Part shown: positions 24,072 through 33,253 of the stretch, one piece after another
Layout: the number at the start of each line of letters is the position of its first letter
Position numbering within the stretch: the first letter of the stretch is position 1
Translations under genes and position numbers: made by a program
From: Vicinamibacterales bacterium
GTDB taxonomy: Bacteria; Acidobacteriota; Vicinamibacteria; Vicinamibacterales; Fen-181
Assembly: GCA_036504215.1 (NCBI GenBank)
Contig: DASXVO010000085.1
Location: forward strand, 1-64,000
Length of the DNA: 64,000 nt
Reading direction: 5' to 3'
Notes under the pieces: generated by a model
Seen by the model: the letters and a program-made list of their open reading frames with translations, nothing else
Databases searched by the model: none
Told to the model about the DNA's origin: nothing

Positions 24072-26750
24072 ATGCCGCTCTTCGTGAAAGTCCGACGTTT
24101 CCTGCGAAACCTCCTCGCGTCCCGTCGCGTGGAGGGAGATCTGGACGAGGAGATTCACTTTCACCTCGACATGCTGACCGAGTCACACATCCGAGCGGGC
24201 ATGGCGCCGATGGAGGCCCAGCGTGCCGCGCGGATCGAACTGGGCGGGATCGAACAGGTGAAAGAACAGGTTCGCGAAGGACGCCTCGGCTACTGGCTCC
24301 ACTCCGTGCTCGCCGATTGCCGCTACGCCCTGCGGCAATTCCGCAAGAACCCCGGCTTCACCGCCGTCGCCGTCCTCACCCTGGCCCTCGGCATCGGTGT
24401 GACGACGGCGATCTTCAGCGTCGTCTACGGCGTGTTGTTGAGGCCGCTGCCGTACCCCGATCCGAACCGGATCATGGCCGTCTTCGAAGTCACCTCGAAG
24501 GGCAGGCCGTCGCGCCTGGCGGACCCGAACTTCGACGATTTTCGCGACCAAAGCCGCAGCTTCCGGGCGATGGCCAAGTACCAGGACAACGTCGCGTCCG
24601 TTTCGGGAGCTTCGCAGCCCACGCGCACGACGGTTGCCCGCGTCTCGCCCGGCTTTCTCGAGGTCTTCGGTGTCCAGCCGATCCTCGGGCGGGGGTTCAA
24701 TGCCAGCGACGGGAGGCAAGGGGCCAGCCCGACCGTTCTCGTCAGCCACGAATACTGGAGGCAGTTGCTCGGATCGCCGCGGGATCTCTCGCGGTCTCGC
24801 CTGAAGATCGATAGCGCGGTCTACTCCGTCATTGGGGTGCTCCCGGCCGGGTTTCGTTTCCCGGCAGACGTCGAGCTGTGGCTGCCAGCCGATCTGGAGG
24901 GCGAGAACCCGAGCCGGACGTCGCACAACTACAACGCGGTCGGGCGCCTCCGCGACAGTGTGACTGTCGATCAAGCGAATCGAGACATCAGCGCGATAGC
25001 CAGGCGCATTCACGACGGGTCGAGCGAGCAAGGCGACTATCTCCTCGAGGATGGACTTGTCCTTCCGCTCCAGGACTCGATGACGGGCAAGGCCCGATCC
25101 CCACTGCTGGTCCTGCTCGGTGCGGTCGGATTCCTGCTTCTCGTGGCGTGCGCGAACGTGGCGAATCTCCTGCTGGCTCAAGTGTCGGCGAGAGCGCGCG
25201 AACTCGCCGTTCGCAGCGCGCTCGGTGCGGCGCGCGGACGGCTGATCCGTCAATTCCTCACCGAAGCATTCCTGCTCTCGCTGGTGGGCGGGGGCCTTGG
25301 CGTCGTGGGAGCGTTCTGGGGTGTGGCGGGGTTGGTGGCGCTGGCGCCGGCCAATCTGCCGCGACTGGACAGCGTCTCGATCAGTATTCCAGTGCTGGTG
25401 TTCGCGTTCCTCCTTTCCACAGCCATCGCCGCCGGCCTCGGAGCGTTCACCGCGGCACGCGCGACCGCCGGCGACCTGCGCGAAATCCTCGTGGAAGGCG
25501 GGCGCGGACAGGCTGGGTCGCAAGGGAGTCAGCGCGTTGGCCGGGTTATCGTGGCGCTGCAGATTGCGATCACACTGGTTCTCGTGGTCGGAGCGGGACT
25601 GTTCGGGCGCAGCCTGATGAAAGTGCTCGACGTGAATCCCGGCTTCCGCGTGGACAGGATCGTCACGATGGACGTCTCGCTCCCGTGGCTGACCGATCCC
25701 GAAGCCAAGGCGGGTCAGGCGAGCTTCTACTCACGCTTGATCGAGCGCCTCAGACAGATCCCGGGCGTGCGCAACGTTGGCGCGGCGAGCAGCCTGCCGC
25801 TAGCGGATGGCGGCCTTCCCGACGGCGAATTCCTGTTGATGGACCAGCACGAGGTTCCCAAGACGGTTGACGGTCTCGTGGCGATGTTCCAGCACAAGGA
25901 GCGGCTGGGCATCGCGGATTTCTGCGTCGCCACGGACGGCTACTTCCAGGTTCTCGGCATTCCGCTCATCCGAGGGCGAATCTTCGACGATCGCGACAGG
26001 GCGAATTCCCCGCACGTTGCCGTGATCAGCCAGTCGCTCGCGCGCGACCGGTGGCCGGGCCAGGACCCCATCGGCCACACCATTGAATTCGGGAACATGG
26101 ACGGCGACTTGCGCCTGCTGACCATCGTCGGGATCGTCGGCGATGTGGGCTATTACGGCCTCGATGTGCCGCCGCGTCCGACTGTCTACGTGAACGTGTT
26201 CCAGCGGCCGCGCGCAGCGATCAGCTTGACGATACTGAGCGACGCCGACACCGAGTTGGTCGCGTCGGCCGCGCGAGGCATCCTGAAGGACCTCGACCCC
26301 GAGATCCCGACGAGGTTCCGGACGCTGTCGCAAGTGTATTCCGCGTCGTTGGGGTCGCGGCGTTTCAATGTCATCCTCATCGGACTGTTCGGCATCACCG
26401 CGCTGCTGCTCGCCACGACAGGCGTGTTCGGCGTGATGGCCTATTCGGTCAGCCGCCGCACGCGGGAAATCGGCGTGCGCATCGCTCTCGGGGCGGCCAC
26501 CGGTGACGTGCTGAAGATGATTGTGGGCCAGGGATTGCGCACGATCTTCGTTGGGGTGGCCGCAGGGTTGGCCGGCTCGCTGGCGCTGACGCGCACCGTG
26601 GAGTCGTTGCTCTACGGCGTGACGGCCACCGATCCGCTGACGTTCGGCGGTATGACCCTGCTCCTCGTGGGGGCAGCGCTGCTCGCGTGCTACATTCCGG
26701 CACGTCGGGTCACGAAAGTTGACCCCGTGGTGGCGTTGCGGTACGAGTGA
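24072..26750 (+). CDS. ADOP-family ABC transporter permease (MacB-like, duplicated FtsX)
   Basis: An 892-residue protein. An N-terminal helical domain typical of PadR-linked permeases (DLDEEIHFHLDMLTESHIRAGM) leads to the first membrane helix (FTAVAVLTLALGIGVTTAIFS). The MacB periplasmic core domain follows, then the first FtsX domain (about 340-440: LLVACANVANLLLA, ARELAVRSALGAARGRLIRQ). A second periplasmic domain and second FtsX unit (about 770-890: TREIGVRIALGAATGDVLKM, PARRVTKVDPVVALRYE) follow. There is no ATPase domain or adjacent ATPase gene, as is usual for this Acidobacteriota-expanded group. Function is probably macrolide/lipid/peptide efflux or mechanotransmission, not established for ADOP proteins. 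Confidence 0.95.
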   Translation: MPLFVKVRRFLRNLLASRRVEGDLDEEIHFHLDMLTESHIRAGMAPMEAQRAARIELGGIEQVKEQVREGRLGYWLHSVLADCRYALRQFRKNPGFTAVAVLTLALGIGVTTAIFSVVYGVLLRPLPYPDPNRIMAVFEVTSKGRPSRLADPNFDDFRDQSRSFRAMAKYQDNVASVSGASQPTRTTVARVSPGFLEVFGVQPILGRGFNASDGRQGASPTVLVSHEYWRQLLGSPRDLSRSRLKIDSAVYSVIGVLPAGFRFPADVELWLPADLEGENPSRTSHNYNAVGRLRDSVTVDQANRDISAIARRIHDGSSEQGDYLLEDGLVLPLQDSMTGKARSPLLVLLGAVGFLLLVACANVANLLLAQVSARARELAVRSALGAARGRLIRQFLTEAFLLSLVGGGLGVVGAFWGVAGLVALAPANLPRLDSVSISIPVLVFAFLLSTAIAAGLGAFTAARATAGDLREILVEGGRGQAGSQGSQRVGRVIVALQIAITLVLVVGAGLFGRSLMKVLDVNPGFRVDRIVTMDVSLPWLTDPEAKAGQASFYSRLIERLRQIPGVRNVGAASSLPLADGGLPDGEFLLMDQHEVPKTVDGLVAMFQHKERLGIADFCVATDGYFQVLGIPLIRGRIFDDRDRANSPHVAVISQSLARDRWPGQDPIGHTIEFGNMDGDLRLLTIVGIVGDVGYYGLDVPPRPTVYVNVFQRPRAAISLTILSDADTELVASAARGILKDLDPEIPTRFRTLSQVYSASLGSRRFNVILIGLFGITALLLATTGVFGVMAYSVSRRTREIGVRIALGAATGDVLKMIVGQGLRTIFVGVAAGLAGSLALTRTVESLLYGVTATDPLTFGGMTLLLVGAALLACYIPARRVTKVDPVVALRYE

Positions 26751-26766
26751 TCGAGCGGAGGCCTGG

Positions 26767-27462
26767 TCACGCGACGGTGCCGAACAACCGGCCGACCAGC
26801 GCGGTGGCGCCCATGGCGACCGCGCCCCAGAAGACGACGCGCACGGCCCCAGCGACGAGAGGCGCGCCGCCCAGCCGGGCAGCCGTGGCGCCGAGCGCCG
26901 ACAGCAGGACCAGCGAGCCGGTACCGACCGCGATCGTGACGTTGGCGACGGGCATGACCAGGACCAGCACCAGTGGGAGCGTGGCGCCGACTGCAAACGC
27001 CGCCGCGGAGGCCAGCGCCGCCTGAATCGGCCGCGCACGGGTCATCTCGGACATGCCGAGCTCGTCACGCGCGTGAGCGCCGAGCGCGTCGTGCGCCATG
27101 AGTTGTTCGGCAACCTGCGCGGCGAGTTCCGGGGTCAGGCCGCGCCCCCTGTAGATTTCGGCCAGTTCCGCCCGCTCGAGCGCGGGCGACGTCGCGAGCT
27201 CGCGGCGCTCCCGTTCGAGATCCGCGCCCTCGGTGTCCGACTGCGAGCTGACGGACACGTACTCTCCCGCCGCCATGGACAGAGCGCCCGCCACGAGGCC
27301 AGCAACCGCCGCAAGCAGAATCGGGGCACGCTCGGACTGCGCGGCTGCCACACCGACCACCAGGCTGCTCGTGGAGATCAAGCCGTCGTTGGCGCCGAGC
27401 ACGGCGGCTCGCAGCCATCCGATATGTTCGGTGCGGTGGAACTCGGAGTGTCTCGCGGGCAT
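26767..27462 (-). CDS. VIT1/CCC1-family metal transporter
   Basis: 231 residues from the ATG at 27462, chosen because relatives start about ten residues before the conserved HR-x(4)-WLRAAVLGANDG; an ATG at 27495 would add 11 residues. Helix 1 is GWLRAAVLGANDGLISTSSLVVGVAA and helix 2 contains AGALSMAAGEYVSVSSQSD, both diagnostic. A cytoplasmic metal-binding helical domain (about residues 75-145, rich in Glu) and three more helices follow. The family moves Fe2+ and Mn2+, in bacteria probably as a detoxifying exporter. It lies behind the spmA-spmB-ldcA genes on the same strand, separated by a strong hairpin. Confidence 0.93.
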   Translation of the reverse strand: MPARHSEFHRTEHIGWLRAAVLGANDGLISTSSLVVGVAAAQSERAPILLAAVAGLVAGALSMAAGEYVSVSSQSDTEGADLERERRELATSPALERAELAEIYRGRGLTPELAAQVAEQLMAHDALGAHARDELGMSEMTRARPIQAALASAAAFAVGATLPLVLVLVMPVANVTIAVGTGSLVLLSALGATAARLGGAPLVAGAVRVVFWGAVAMGATALVGRLFGTVA

Positions 27463-27480
27463 ATGGCGAAAGAGATTGTA

Positions 27481-27522
27481 CACCCCCTCATTCATCCACG
27501 GTTGTAGACGAACGAGGGGGTG
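27481..27522 (-). other. Strong RNA hairpin upstream of the VIT1 gene
   Basis: Read on the minus strand, CACCCCCTCGTTCGT (27522-27508) pairs with ATGAATGAGGGGGTG (27495-27481): 13 Watson-Crick pairs plus two G-U wobbles and a 12-nt loop. On the plus strand the wobble positions would be A-C mismatches, so the fold belongs to the minus transcript. It lies between the ldcA stop and the VIT1 start. No U-run follows, so a terminator or a 5'-leader control element are both possible. Confidence 0.6.
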
Positions 27523-27539
27523 AGGACATTGCAGGTCGC

Positions 27540-28481
27540 TCAGGCCACGCCGGGCTGCAGCAGTTCAAGGGTTCTCGCCCGGGCGTTCAACCTGACCTCG
27601 ATCCCATAGGGCAACGTCAACTGGTCGGGCACATGGCCCACCGCAAGGTTGGCCAGGATCGGGATCTTCAACGGCAGCAGACGGTCCGCAATGACCTCGT
27701 GCAGCGTGAAGCTGTGCCTGGCCGGGCAATTCCTCGGTTCGGTGTCGGTGAAGATACCCAGGGCCAAGCCGGCTGCATCCGACAGCTTTCCCGAAGCCAT
27801 CAGCTGGGTCAGCATGCGGTCGACCTTGTAGGGTTCCTCACCCACATCTTCGATGAACACGACACGACCGCACGTCTCCACCTCGTAGTCGGTCCCCAGG
27901 CTGGCCGTCAGGAGGCTCAGGGTGCCTCCGGTCAACGGCCCGTGCGCGATCCCTGGCCGCAGGGTCTTTGGCGGGCGTCCCTTGGAGAAAGGGACACGTC
28001 CCACAGGCTCCGGGGACATCAGCGCTCGCTCGAGTGAACGCAGCGAGAACGAGGTCCACGCGCTGTCCGTGCAGGGCATGGGCCCCCAGAACGAGACCAG
28101 GCCGGCCTTCTGCAGGGCCAGGTGCAGGACGGTGATGTCCGAGAACCCGATGACGGCCTTGGGGTGACGCCTGGCGAGACGGAGATCGAATCCCGGCAGG
28201 AGGCGGGAAACGCCGTACCCGCCCCGCGAGCAGAAGATCGCCTTGATGTCGGGATCCCGAAACGCGGCCTCGAGGTCCTGCCGCCGCTCCTGGTCCGACC
28301 CGGCGAGGTACCCGTGTTCAGCAAGGGCATGGCTGCCGGGCACGACTGACAGTCCGAGCTGTTCCAGGCGTGTCTTCCCGCGCAGAAAGAGACTTCGGCT
28401 TTTCGGCGGCGACGCGGGCGAAATCAGTGCCACCTTGTCTTTGCGCACCAACCGAGGGGGAGAGATCAGCGGAGTCGTCAT
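27540..28481 (-). CDS. ldcA: LD-carboxypeptidase (muramoyl-tetrapeptide carboxypeptidase, family S66)
   Basis: 313 residues from the ATG at 28481, two bases after the stop of the spmB-like gene; the longer frame to 28772 lies inside that gene and is rejected. Family S66 triad regions are all visible: Ser in IFCSRGGYGVSRLL, Glu in VVFIEDVGEEPYKVDRML, His in LAVGHVPDQLTLPYG. The enzyme removes the terminal D-Ala from L,D-linked tetrapeptides during cell-wall recycling and is normally cytoplasmic; no signal peptide is seen. Tight coupling to spmA/spmB-like genes links it to peptidoglycan metabolism, though an S66 enzyme acting on other peptides (MccF-like) is an alternative. Confidence 0.92.
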   Translation of the reverse strand: MTTPLISPPRLVRKDKVALISPASPPKSRSLFLRGKTRLEQLGLSVVPGSHALAEHGYLAGSDQERRQDLEAAFRDPDIKAIFCSRGGYGVSRLLPGFDLRLARRHPKAVIGFSDITVLHLALQKAGLVSFWGPMPCTDSAWTSFSLRSLERALMSPEPVGRVPFSKGRPPKTLRPGIAHGPLTGGTLSLLTASLGTDYEVETCGRVVFIEDVGEEPYKVDRMLTQLMASGKLSDAAGLALGIFTDTEPRNCPARHSFTLHEVIADRLLPLKIPILANLAVGHVPDQLTLPYGIEVRLNARARTLELLQPGVA

Positions 28482-28483
28482 GG

Positions 28484-29020
28484 TTAGAAAAGGAGTCTGC
28501 AAATGATGTACGCGGCGATGATGCCCGCCAGGTCCGTGATCAGGCTCGCGGCCAGGGTGTAGCGCGTGCGGCGGACGGCAATGGAACCGAAGTAGACGGC
28601 CATGACGTAGAAGGTCGTCTCGGTGCTTCCCTGAATCACGCTGACCAGTCGGCCGACGAACGAATCGGGACCATAGAGTTTGAAGATGTCGGAGCTGAGA
28701 GCGAAGGCAGCCGAGCCCGACAGGGGCCGCATCAGCGATGAAGGCAGGGCTTCCACCGGGAAGCCGACCCACGCAACGACGGGCTGGAGAATCGCCACCA
28801 TCCAGTCCATGGCGCCGCTTGCCCGGAACATGCCGATGGCCACCAGGATGGCGACCAGGTACGGCATGATGCGGACGCCGATCTGAAAGCCCTCCTTGGC
28901 GCCCTCGATGAAACTCTCATAGACGCGGATGCGTTTCGCCGCGTAGGCGTACGTCGGGATGCCGAGGATCAGCAGAGGCACAACCCAGCTGGAGGCGGCA
29001 TTCAGCAGGTCCTTGGTCAT
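28484..29020 (-). CDS. spmB: Spore maturation protein B-like, nucleoside-recognition (Gate) membrane protein
   Basis: 178 residues from the ATG at 29020, which overlaps the spmA-like stop by four bases (ATGA). Membrane helices are separated by the Gate-domain loop AKEGFQIGVRIMPYLVAILVAIGMFRASGAMDW. The family motif LPSSLMRPLSGSAAFAL and the stretch STETTFYVMAVYFGSIAVRRTRY are typical of SpmB. In Bacillus SpmA/SpmB affect spore-core dehydration. Here the organism shows no other sporulation gene, so a vegetative transport role is more likely. The product ends two bases before the ldcA start. Confidence 0.93.
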   Translation of the reverse strand: MTKDLLNAASSWVVPLLILGIPTYAYAAKRIRVYESFIEGAKEGFQIGVRIMPYLVAILVAIGMFRASGAMDWMVAILQPVVAWVGFPVEALPSSLMRPLSGSAAFALSSDIFKLYGPDSFVGRLVSVIQGSTETTFYVMAVYFGSIAVRRTRYTLAASLITDLAGIIAAYIICRLLF

Positions 29021-29616
29021 GCGGGATCTCCCTGGAGTTTCCTTCCCTGCCAGCGGGCGAACACCCTCGACACCACCACGGCCACGGCCATCGACGCCAG
29101 GGTGGACAGGATGGTGGCGACGATGATCTCGGATGGGTTCTTGGAACCTGCGGCCGCGCGCAGGCTGATGATCATCACCGGAATGAGCTGCAGCGAACTC
29201 GAATGCAAGGCCACGAACATGCACATGGCGTTCGATGCGCTCTCTTTATCCGGGTTCAGGTTCTGCAGCTCCTGCATGGCCTTCAGGCCCATGGGAGTGG
29301 CCGCGTCGCCCAGCCCGAGAATATTCGCGCCGAAGTTCATGGCGATCGCGCCAAGTGCCGGGTGATCTTTGGGTACCTCTGGAAACAGGAATCGAAACAC
29401 CGGGCGCAGGGCCCTGGCCAGGACCTGGACCAGGCCACTGTCCTGGGCCACCCGCATCAGGCCCAGGAACAGTGTCATGCCGCCCACCAGCCCGATGGCC
29501 AACTCCACGGCGGTCCCGGCGGACTTGAAGGCCGCATTGGACACCTCCGGCATGGTCCCTTTGAAGACCGCCGTGATCACCGCCGTGGCAATCAGCAACA
29601 ACCAGACAATGTTCAT
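29017..29616 (-). CDS. spmA: Spore maturation protein A-like, nucleoside-recognition (Gate) membrane protein
   Basis: A 199-residue protein. The first helix (NIVWLLLIATAVITAVF) is followed by the Gate domain AVELAIGLVGGMTLFLGLMRVAQDSG. The conserved FPEVPKDHPALGAIAMNFGANILGLGDAATPMGLKAM is the clearest SpmA signature. HSSSLQLIPVMIISLRAAAGS and a last helix complete it. It is the first gene of a three-gene minus-strand operon with overlapping junctions (spmA-spmB 4 nt; spmB-ldcA 2-nt gap). The pair probably forms a two-component membrane transporter whose substrate is unknown. Confidence 0.94.
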   Translation of the reverse strand: MNIVWLLLIATAVITAVFKGTMPEVSNAAFKSAGTAVELAIGLVGGMTLFLGLMRVAQDSGLVQVLARALRPVFRFLFPEVPKDHPALGAIAMNFGANILGLGDAATPMGLKAMQELQNLNPDKESASNAMCMFVALHSSSLQLIPVMIISLRAAAGSKNPSEIIVATILSTLASMAVAVVVSRVFARWQGRKLQGDPA

Positions 29617-29867
29617 ATTGGCTTGTCCTTCCCTCCAGCCGACCAGGCCAACCCCGAGCCCTGGCGACGAGCGGCCTGATTCTATCCTGCAACCCGGTTT
29701 GCCTGGGACCGCAGATGTGGAGCGGTCTCGACCGGCCCGAGGTCTCTGGACCAGGGATTACAGAAGGATCGCTCCGCCGGCCCGCCATCAGAGTCAACGC
29801 GAGGGAACCGGGATCGGTGGAGTCGTGGCACACTACGGCAAGAAGGTCACCCTGTCGGGAGCCTGCC

Positions 29868-30296
29868 ATGACCAACGAGACAATTCGAGAGCACTGCCTG
29901 GGCCTGCCATTCGTCACGGAGATCGTCCAGTGGGAAGAACACCTGCTCTTCAAGGTCGGCGGCAAGATGTTCGCCATCATCGCCCTCGATGGCCACAGCT
30001 GCAGCCTGAAGTGCACGCCCGAGAAGTACGCGGAACTGGTCGAGATGGCCGACGTCGTGCCCGCTTCCCACAACATGTGGAAGTACCAATGGATCACGAC
30101 CGAGACTCTCACCGCTCTGCCCGACCGCGAGTTCCGGGCGTTGCTGTCCGCGTCGTATGAGATCGTACGGGCCGGGCTGCCGAAGAAGATCCGGGCCGAG
30201 CTGGACGCCGGGCGCAGTCCGGTGATTGCGCCGTGGGTCTCGAAGAAGAAAGGCCGCACCAAGAAGCCCCCGACCGTGCCTCGAACCTCGACGTGA
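29868..30296 (+). CDS. MmcQ/YjbR-family protein
   Basis: 142 residues from the ATG at 29868 with GGGAG six bases upstream; the frame extends to 29715 without support. The YjbR fold reads REHCLGLPFVTEIVQWEEHLLFKVGGKMFAII, then LKCTPEKYAELVEM and HNMWKYQWITTE, all conserved in the family (CyaY-like fold). The C-terminal tail is lysine-rich (KKKGRTKKP), consistent with nucleic-acid binding. Function of the family is not established. It stands alone, divergent from spmA and in the same direction as the following glycosidase. Confidence 0.9.
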   Translation: MTNETIREHCLGLPFVTEIVQWEEHLLFKVGGKMFAIIALDGHSCSLKCTPEKYAELVEMADVVPASHNMWKYQWITTETLTALPDREFRALLSASYEIVRAGLPKKIRAELDAGRSPVIAPWVSKKKGRTKKPPTVPRTST

Positions 30297-30359
30297 CCAC
30301 CGATCCGGAGCCGCACCTCCCTTCAGCTCCGAGTCGATGAGGCGTATGCTGACGTCCCT

Positions 30360-32804
30360 ATGCGAAACGGAACCTTCAATGCGCGTCCACGTTGTTTATT
30401 CCTAGGCGGGCATCAGCGACTGATCGTCATCGGCGCCGCCGTTCTCGCGTCCGGATTCTTCTGCGCGCTGGAGGCTCGGGACCCGTTCCCGGTCGGCCCA
30501 TCCGCCGCCGCTCGGGAAACCGGCCGCTCGATCGTGACGGCAGGACAGCCAGCCGAGCTCGACGTGCGCACGTCGGGGCCGAACAGCCTGCGGGTGACGC
30601 TCAAGCCGATCACCTTCAAGGACGAGTTCCCCGCGAACCCCGCGGTCTCCTCGCGCCTCTATCCGTCGCCGGGCCTCATTGTGCGCGACCTCGGGGCCCC
30701 AGTCCGAAAGGTCGTCGGACGCTTCGAGGTGGAGGTGCGGCCGGAGCCGCTCACGGTCACGGTCAGGCGTGCCGGCGGCCAACTGGTACAGGAGATCGTC
30801 TTCGAGCCCGACGGCAGCCTGTCGTTCCCGCTCGGCGAGAGCCCGGTCCTGGGCCTGGGGGAAGGAGGGCCGAGGCCGGTCCGCGGCCTCCCCTGGCGCG
30901 AACAGCCCGTGCAGTTCGACCGCCGCGGGGCGCTGGACGAGATGGAGCCGCGCTGGCAGAGCGACATGTACGGCTCGCGCAACCCGGCGCCGATGCTCCT
31001 TGGCACGAGCGGCTGGGGCCTGTTCGTCGCAGCCCCGTGGGTGCGCGTCGATCTCCGGAAGGGCGACCGTGGCGTGTGCCTGCCGTGGAAGCCGCCTGCC
31101 GCTGGCGCTCCGCAAACCGAGGGCAACCAGCAGCAGAACCTCGGGAAGGGTCTGCCGCCTGCGGACGCCATCATTCCCGGGCTCTACGACCTCTTCGTCT
31201 TCGACGCGCGCGACCCGGCGGGTGCGCTCGGCGACTTCGCGGCCATCACCGGCCGGGCGGCGATGCCGCCCAAATGGGCGCTCGGCTACATGCAGTCGCA
31301 CCGCACGATCGAAAACGACGCGCAGTTGCTCGAGATCATCGACACCTTCCGCGCCAAGCGGCTCCCGCTCGACGCGGTCATCTACCTCGGCACGGGATTC
31401 TGCCCGCGCGGGTGGAACACCAAGCAGCCGTCGTTCGAGTTCAACCCCGACGTGTTCAGGCGCGACCCGAAGGCCGTTCTCGCCGACATGCACGCGCGCC
31501 ACGTGAAGGTCGTCGTCCACGTCGTGCCATGGGACCGCAACAGGCTGCCGACGCTCCACGGATCGATTCCAGCTCGCCCCGGAGAAACGGTGGACGAGTC
31601 GCATCTCAAGGCCTACTGGCAGCAGCACCTCGGCCTGGTGAACGCGGGCGTCGACGCCTTCTGGCCGGACGAGGGCGACTGGTTCAACCTGTTCGAGCGG
31701 ATCGAGCGCCACAAGCTGTACTACCAGGGGCCGCTCTCGACCGGTGCAGACGTCCGCCCGTGGAGCCTCCAGCGAAACGGCTATCCCGGGATCGCGCAGT
31801 GGGGAGGCTGGGTCTGGTCGGGCGACACCGAGTCGTCGTGGAAGACGCTCGAGGCACAGATCGCCGTGGGCCTCAACTACTCGCTGAGCATCGGACCGTA
31901 TTGGGGCTCGGACATCGGCGGCTTCTACGCCAACAGCGAGTTGACGGGCGAACTCTACGCCCGCTGGCACCAGTTCGCCGCGTTCTGCGGGTCGTTCCGC
32001 TCGCACGGGAGAACGTGGTGGACCCGCCTCCCGTGGGGCTGGGGAGGTAGCGACATCGGACCGCGCGAAAACGACAACAGGAACGCGCCCATCCCGCCCG
32101 GCGATCCGCGCAACATCCTGCCGTCGGAACTGAACAACCCGGCCATCGAGCCGGTCGTCAAGAAGTACTCCGAACTCCGCTACCAGTTGATGCCGTACAC
32201 CTACACGCTCGCGTGGGAAGCCCGCGAGAAGGGACTGCCGTTGATGCGCGCCCTGTGGGTGCACTATCCAGACGACGAGCGCGCCCGGGGGATCGGTGAC
32301 GAGTTCTTGTGGGGGCGCGACCTGCTCGTGGCGCCGGTGTTCACGAAGGGCGCCGCGGCGCGGCAGGTGTACCTTCCGCGCGGCGACTGGTACGACTGGT
32401 GGACGAACTCCCGGCTCGCCGGCGGACAGACGATCACCCGCGCGGTGGATCTGGCGACGATGCCGATCTACGTGCGCGCCGGTGCGATCATCCCGATCGA
32501 TCCGGTTCGCCAGTACACGGGCCAGGCCGTCGAAGAGCCGACGACACTCAGGGTCTACCGCGGCGCCGACGGCCAGTACACGTTGTATGAAGACGACGGG
32601 ATCAGCCAGGACTACCTGAAAGGGAAAGGCACGTGGACGAGGATCACGTGGAACGACGGGGCGAGACGGTTGACGATTGAACCGGGAGCGCCGGGCGGGG
32701 CGACAAACGTGGTCGTCCGCCGCCGGTTCAGAATCCTCCTGGTGCCGGACGGCGCGGCACGGGACGTCACGTATTCGGGATCGCGGGTTGGCGTCGCCTT
32801 CTGA
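30360..32804 (+). CDS. Glycoside hydrolase family 31 (alpha-glucosidase/alpha-xylosidase type), exported
   Basis: An 814-residue protein with an N-terminal hydrophobic signal (IVIGAAVLASGFFCALEA). An N-terminal beta-sandwich (about 60-290) leads to the (beta/alpha)8 barrel starting at PPKWALGYMQS. The nucleophile is D437 in DAFWPDEGDW and the general acid D489 in WVWSGDTESSW, both in the expected GH31 spacing. IGPYWGSDIGGFY and LMPYTYTLAWEA follow, then C-terminal beta domains ending with YRGADGQYTLYEDDG. GH31 retaining enzymes release alpha-linked glucose, xylose or galactose; the branch is not resolved by eye. An exported form fits trimming of oligosaccharides in the periplasm. Confidence 0.94.
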   Translation: MRNGTFNARPRCLFLGGHQRLIVIGAAVLASGFFCALEARDPFPVGPSAAARETGRSIVTAGQPAELDVRTSGPNSLRVTLKPITFKDEFPANPAVSSRLYPSPGLIVRDLGAPVRKVVGRFEVEVRPEPLTVTVRRAGGQLVQEIVFEPDGSLSFPLGESPVLGLGEGGPRPVRGLPWREQPVQFDRRGALDEMEPRWQSDMYGSRNPAPMLLGTSGWGLFVAAPWVRVDLRKGDRGVCLPWKPPAAGAPQTEGNQQQNLGKGLPPADAIIPGLYDLFVFDARDPAGALGDFAAITGRAAMPPKWALGYMQSHRTIENDAQLLEIIDTFRAKRLPLDAVIYLGTGFCPRGWNTKQPSFEFNPDVFRRDPKAVLADMHARHVKVVVHVVPWDRNRLPTLHGSIPARPGETVDESHLKAYWQQHLGLVNAGVDAFWPDEGDWFNLFERIERHKLYYQGPLSTGADVRPWSLQRNGYPGIAQWGGWVWSGDTESSWKTLEAQIAVGLNYSLSIGPYWGSDIGGFYANSELTGELYARWHQFAAFCGSFRSHGRTWWTRLPWGWGGSDIGPRENDNRNAPIPPGDPRNILPSELNNPAIEPVVKKYSELRYQLMPYTYTLAWEAREKGLPLMRALWVHYPDDERARGIGDEFLWGRDLLVAPVFTKGAAARQVYLPRGDWYDWWTNSRLAGGQTITRAVDLATMPIYVRAGAIIPIDPVRQYTGQAVEEPTTLRVYRGADGQYTLYEDDGISQDYLKGKGTWTRITWNDGARRLTIEPGAPGGATNVVVRRRFRILLVPDGAARDVTYSGSRVGVAF

Positions 32805-33253
32805 CACCGCGCCACGATGCCGTCGATGTCGACGAGGCCGTTATGGAGACTCCGAACTCACGCGACGAACGATCCGGCGGGTGTCGTCGTCGCCGTGCCG
32901 ATCGCGGAGAACGGTGAGGTGCCGGCGTCGATGCCAGGGCTTTGCGGCAGCAGCTCGCGAGTCTTCGTCGCGCCTCCGTTGTCCCGCAACGGGCCGACGT
33001 CCGGTCGACGTCCAGGATGTCGCTGGCCGCGATCGGGCGGCACGCCTTCCCACCGTGCTCGCGCCGACACTCATCGGTCGCGCCGATCTTCCGGCAAGGC
33101 TGAGTCGTCGGCCGGTTGGATGTAACGAGGAGGACGGTGTCGTGGAGGAGGGAGGAGCGGACCCGAGGGCATTCCGGCAGGAGGATGATCGAGCGCGCTG
33201 GGGCGGACGCCGCCCCAGCACCGCTCTGTGACATCCGGGCGCCGGGAGGACCC
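32805..33253. other. Gene-free gap of about 450 bp
   Basis: Several high-GC frames cross this stretch, but none carries a motif, a ribosome site or plausible composition. It separates two converging genes (GH31 and the SnoaL-like lipoprotein). I see no repeat or terminator worth calling. Confidence 0.4.

Noticed and set aside
30402-32807. 801-codon minus-strand frame opposite the GH31 gene
   Set aside because: Antisense shadow of a gene with clear catalytic motifs; no start context.
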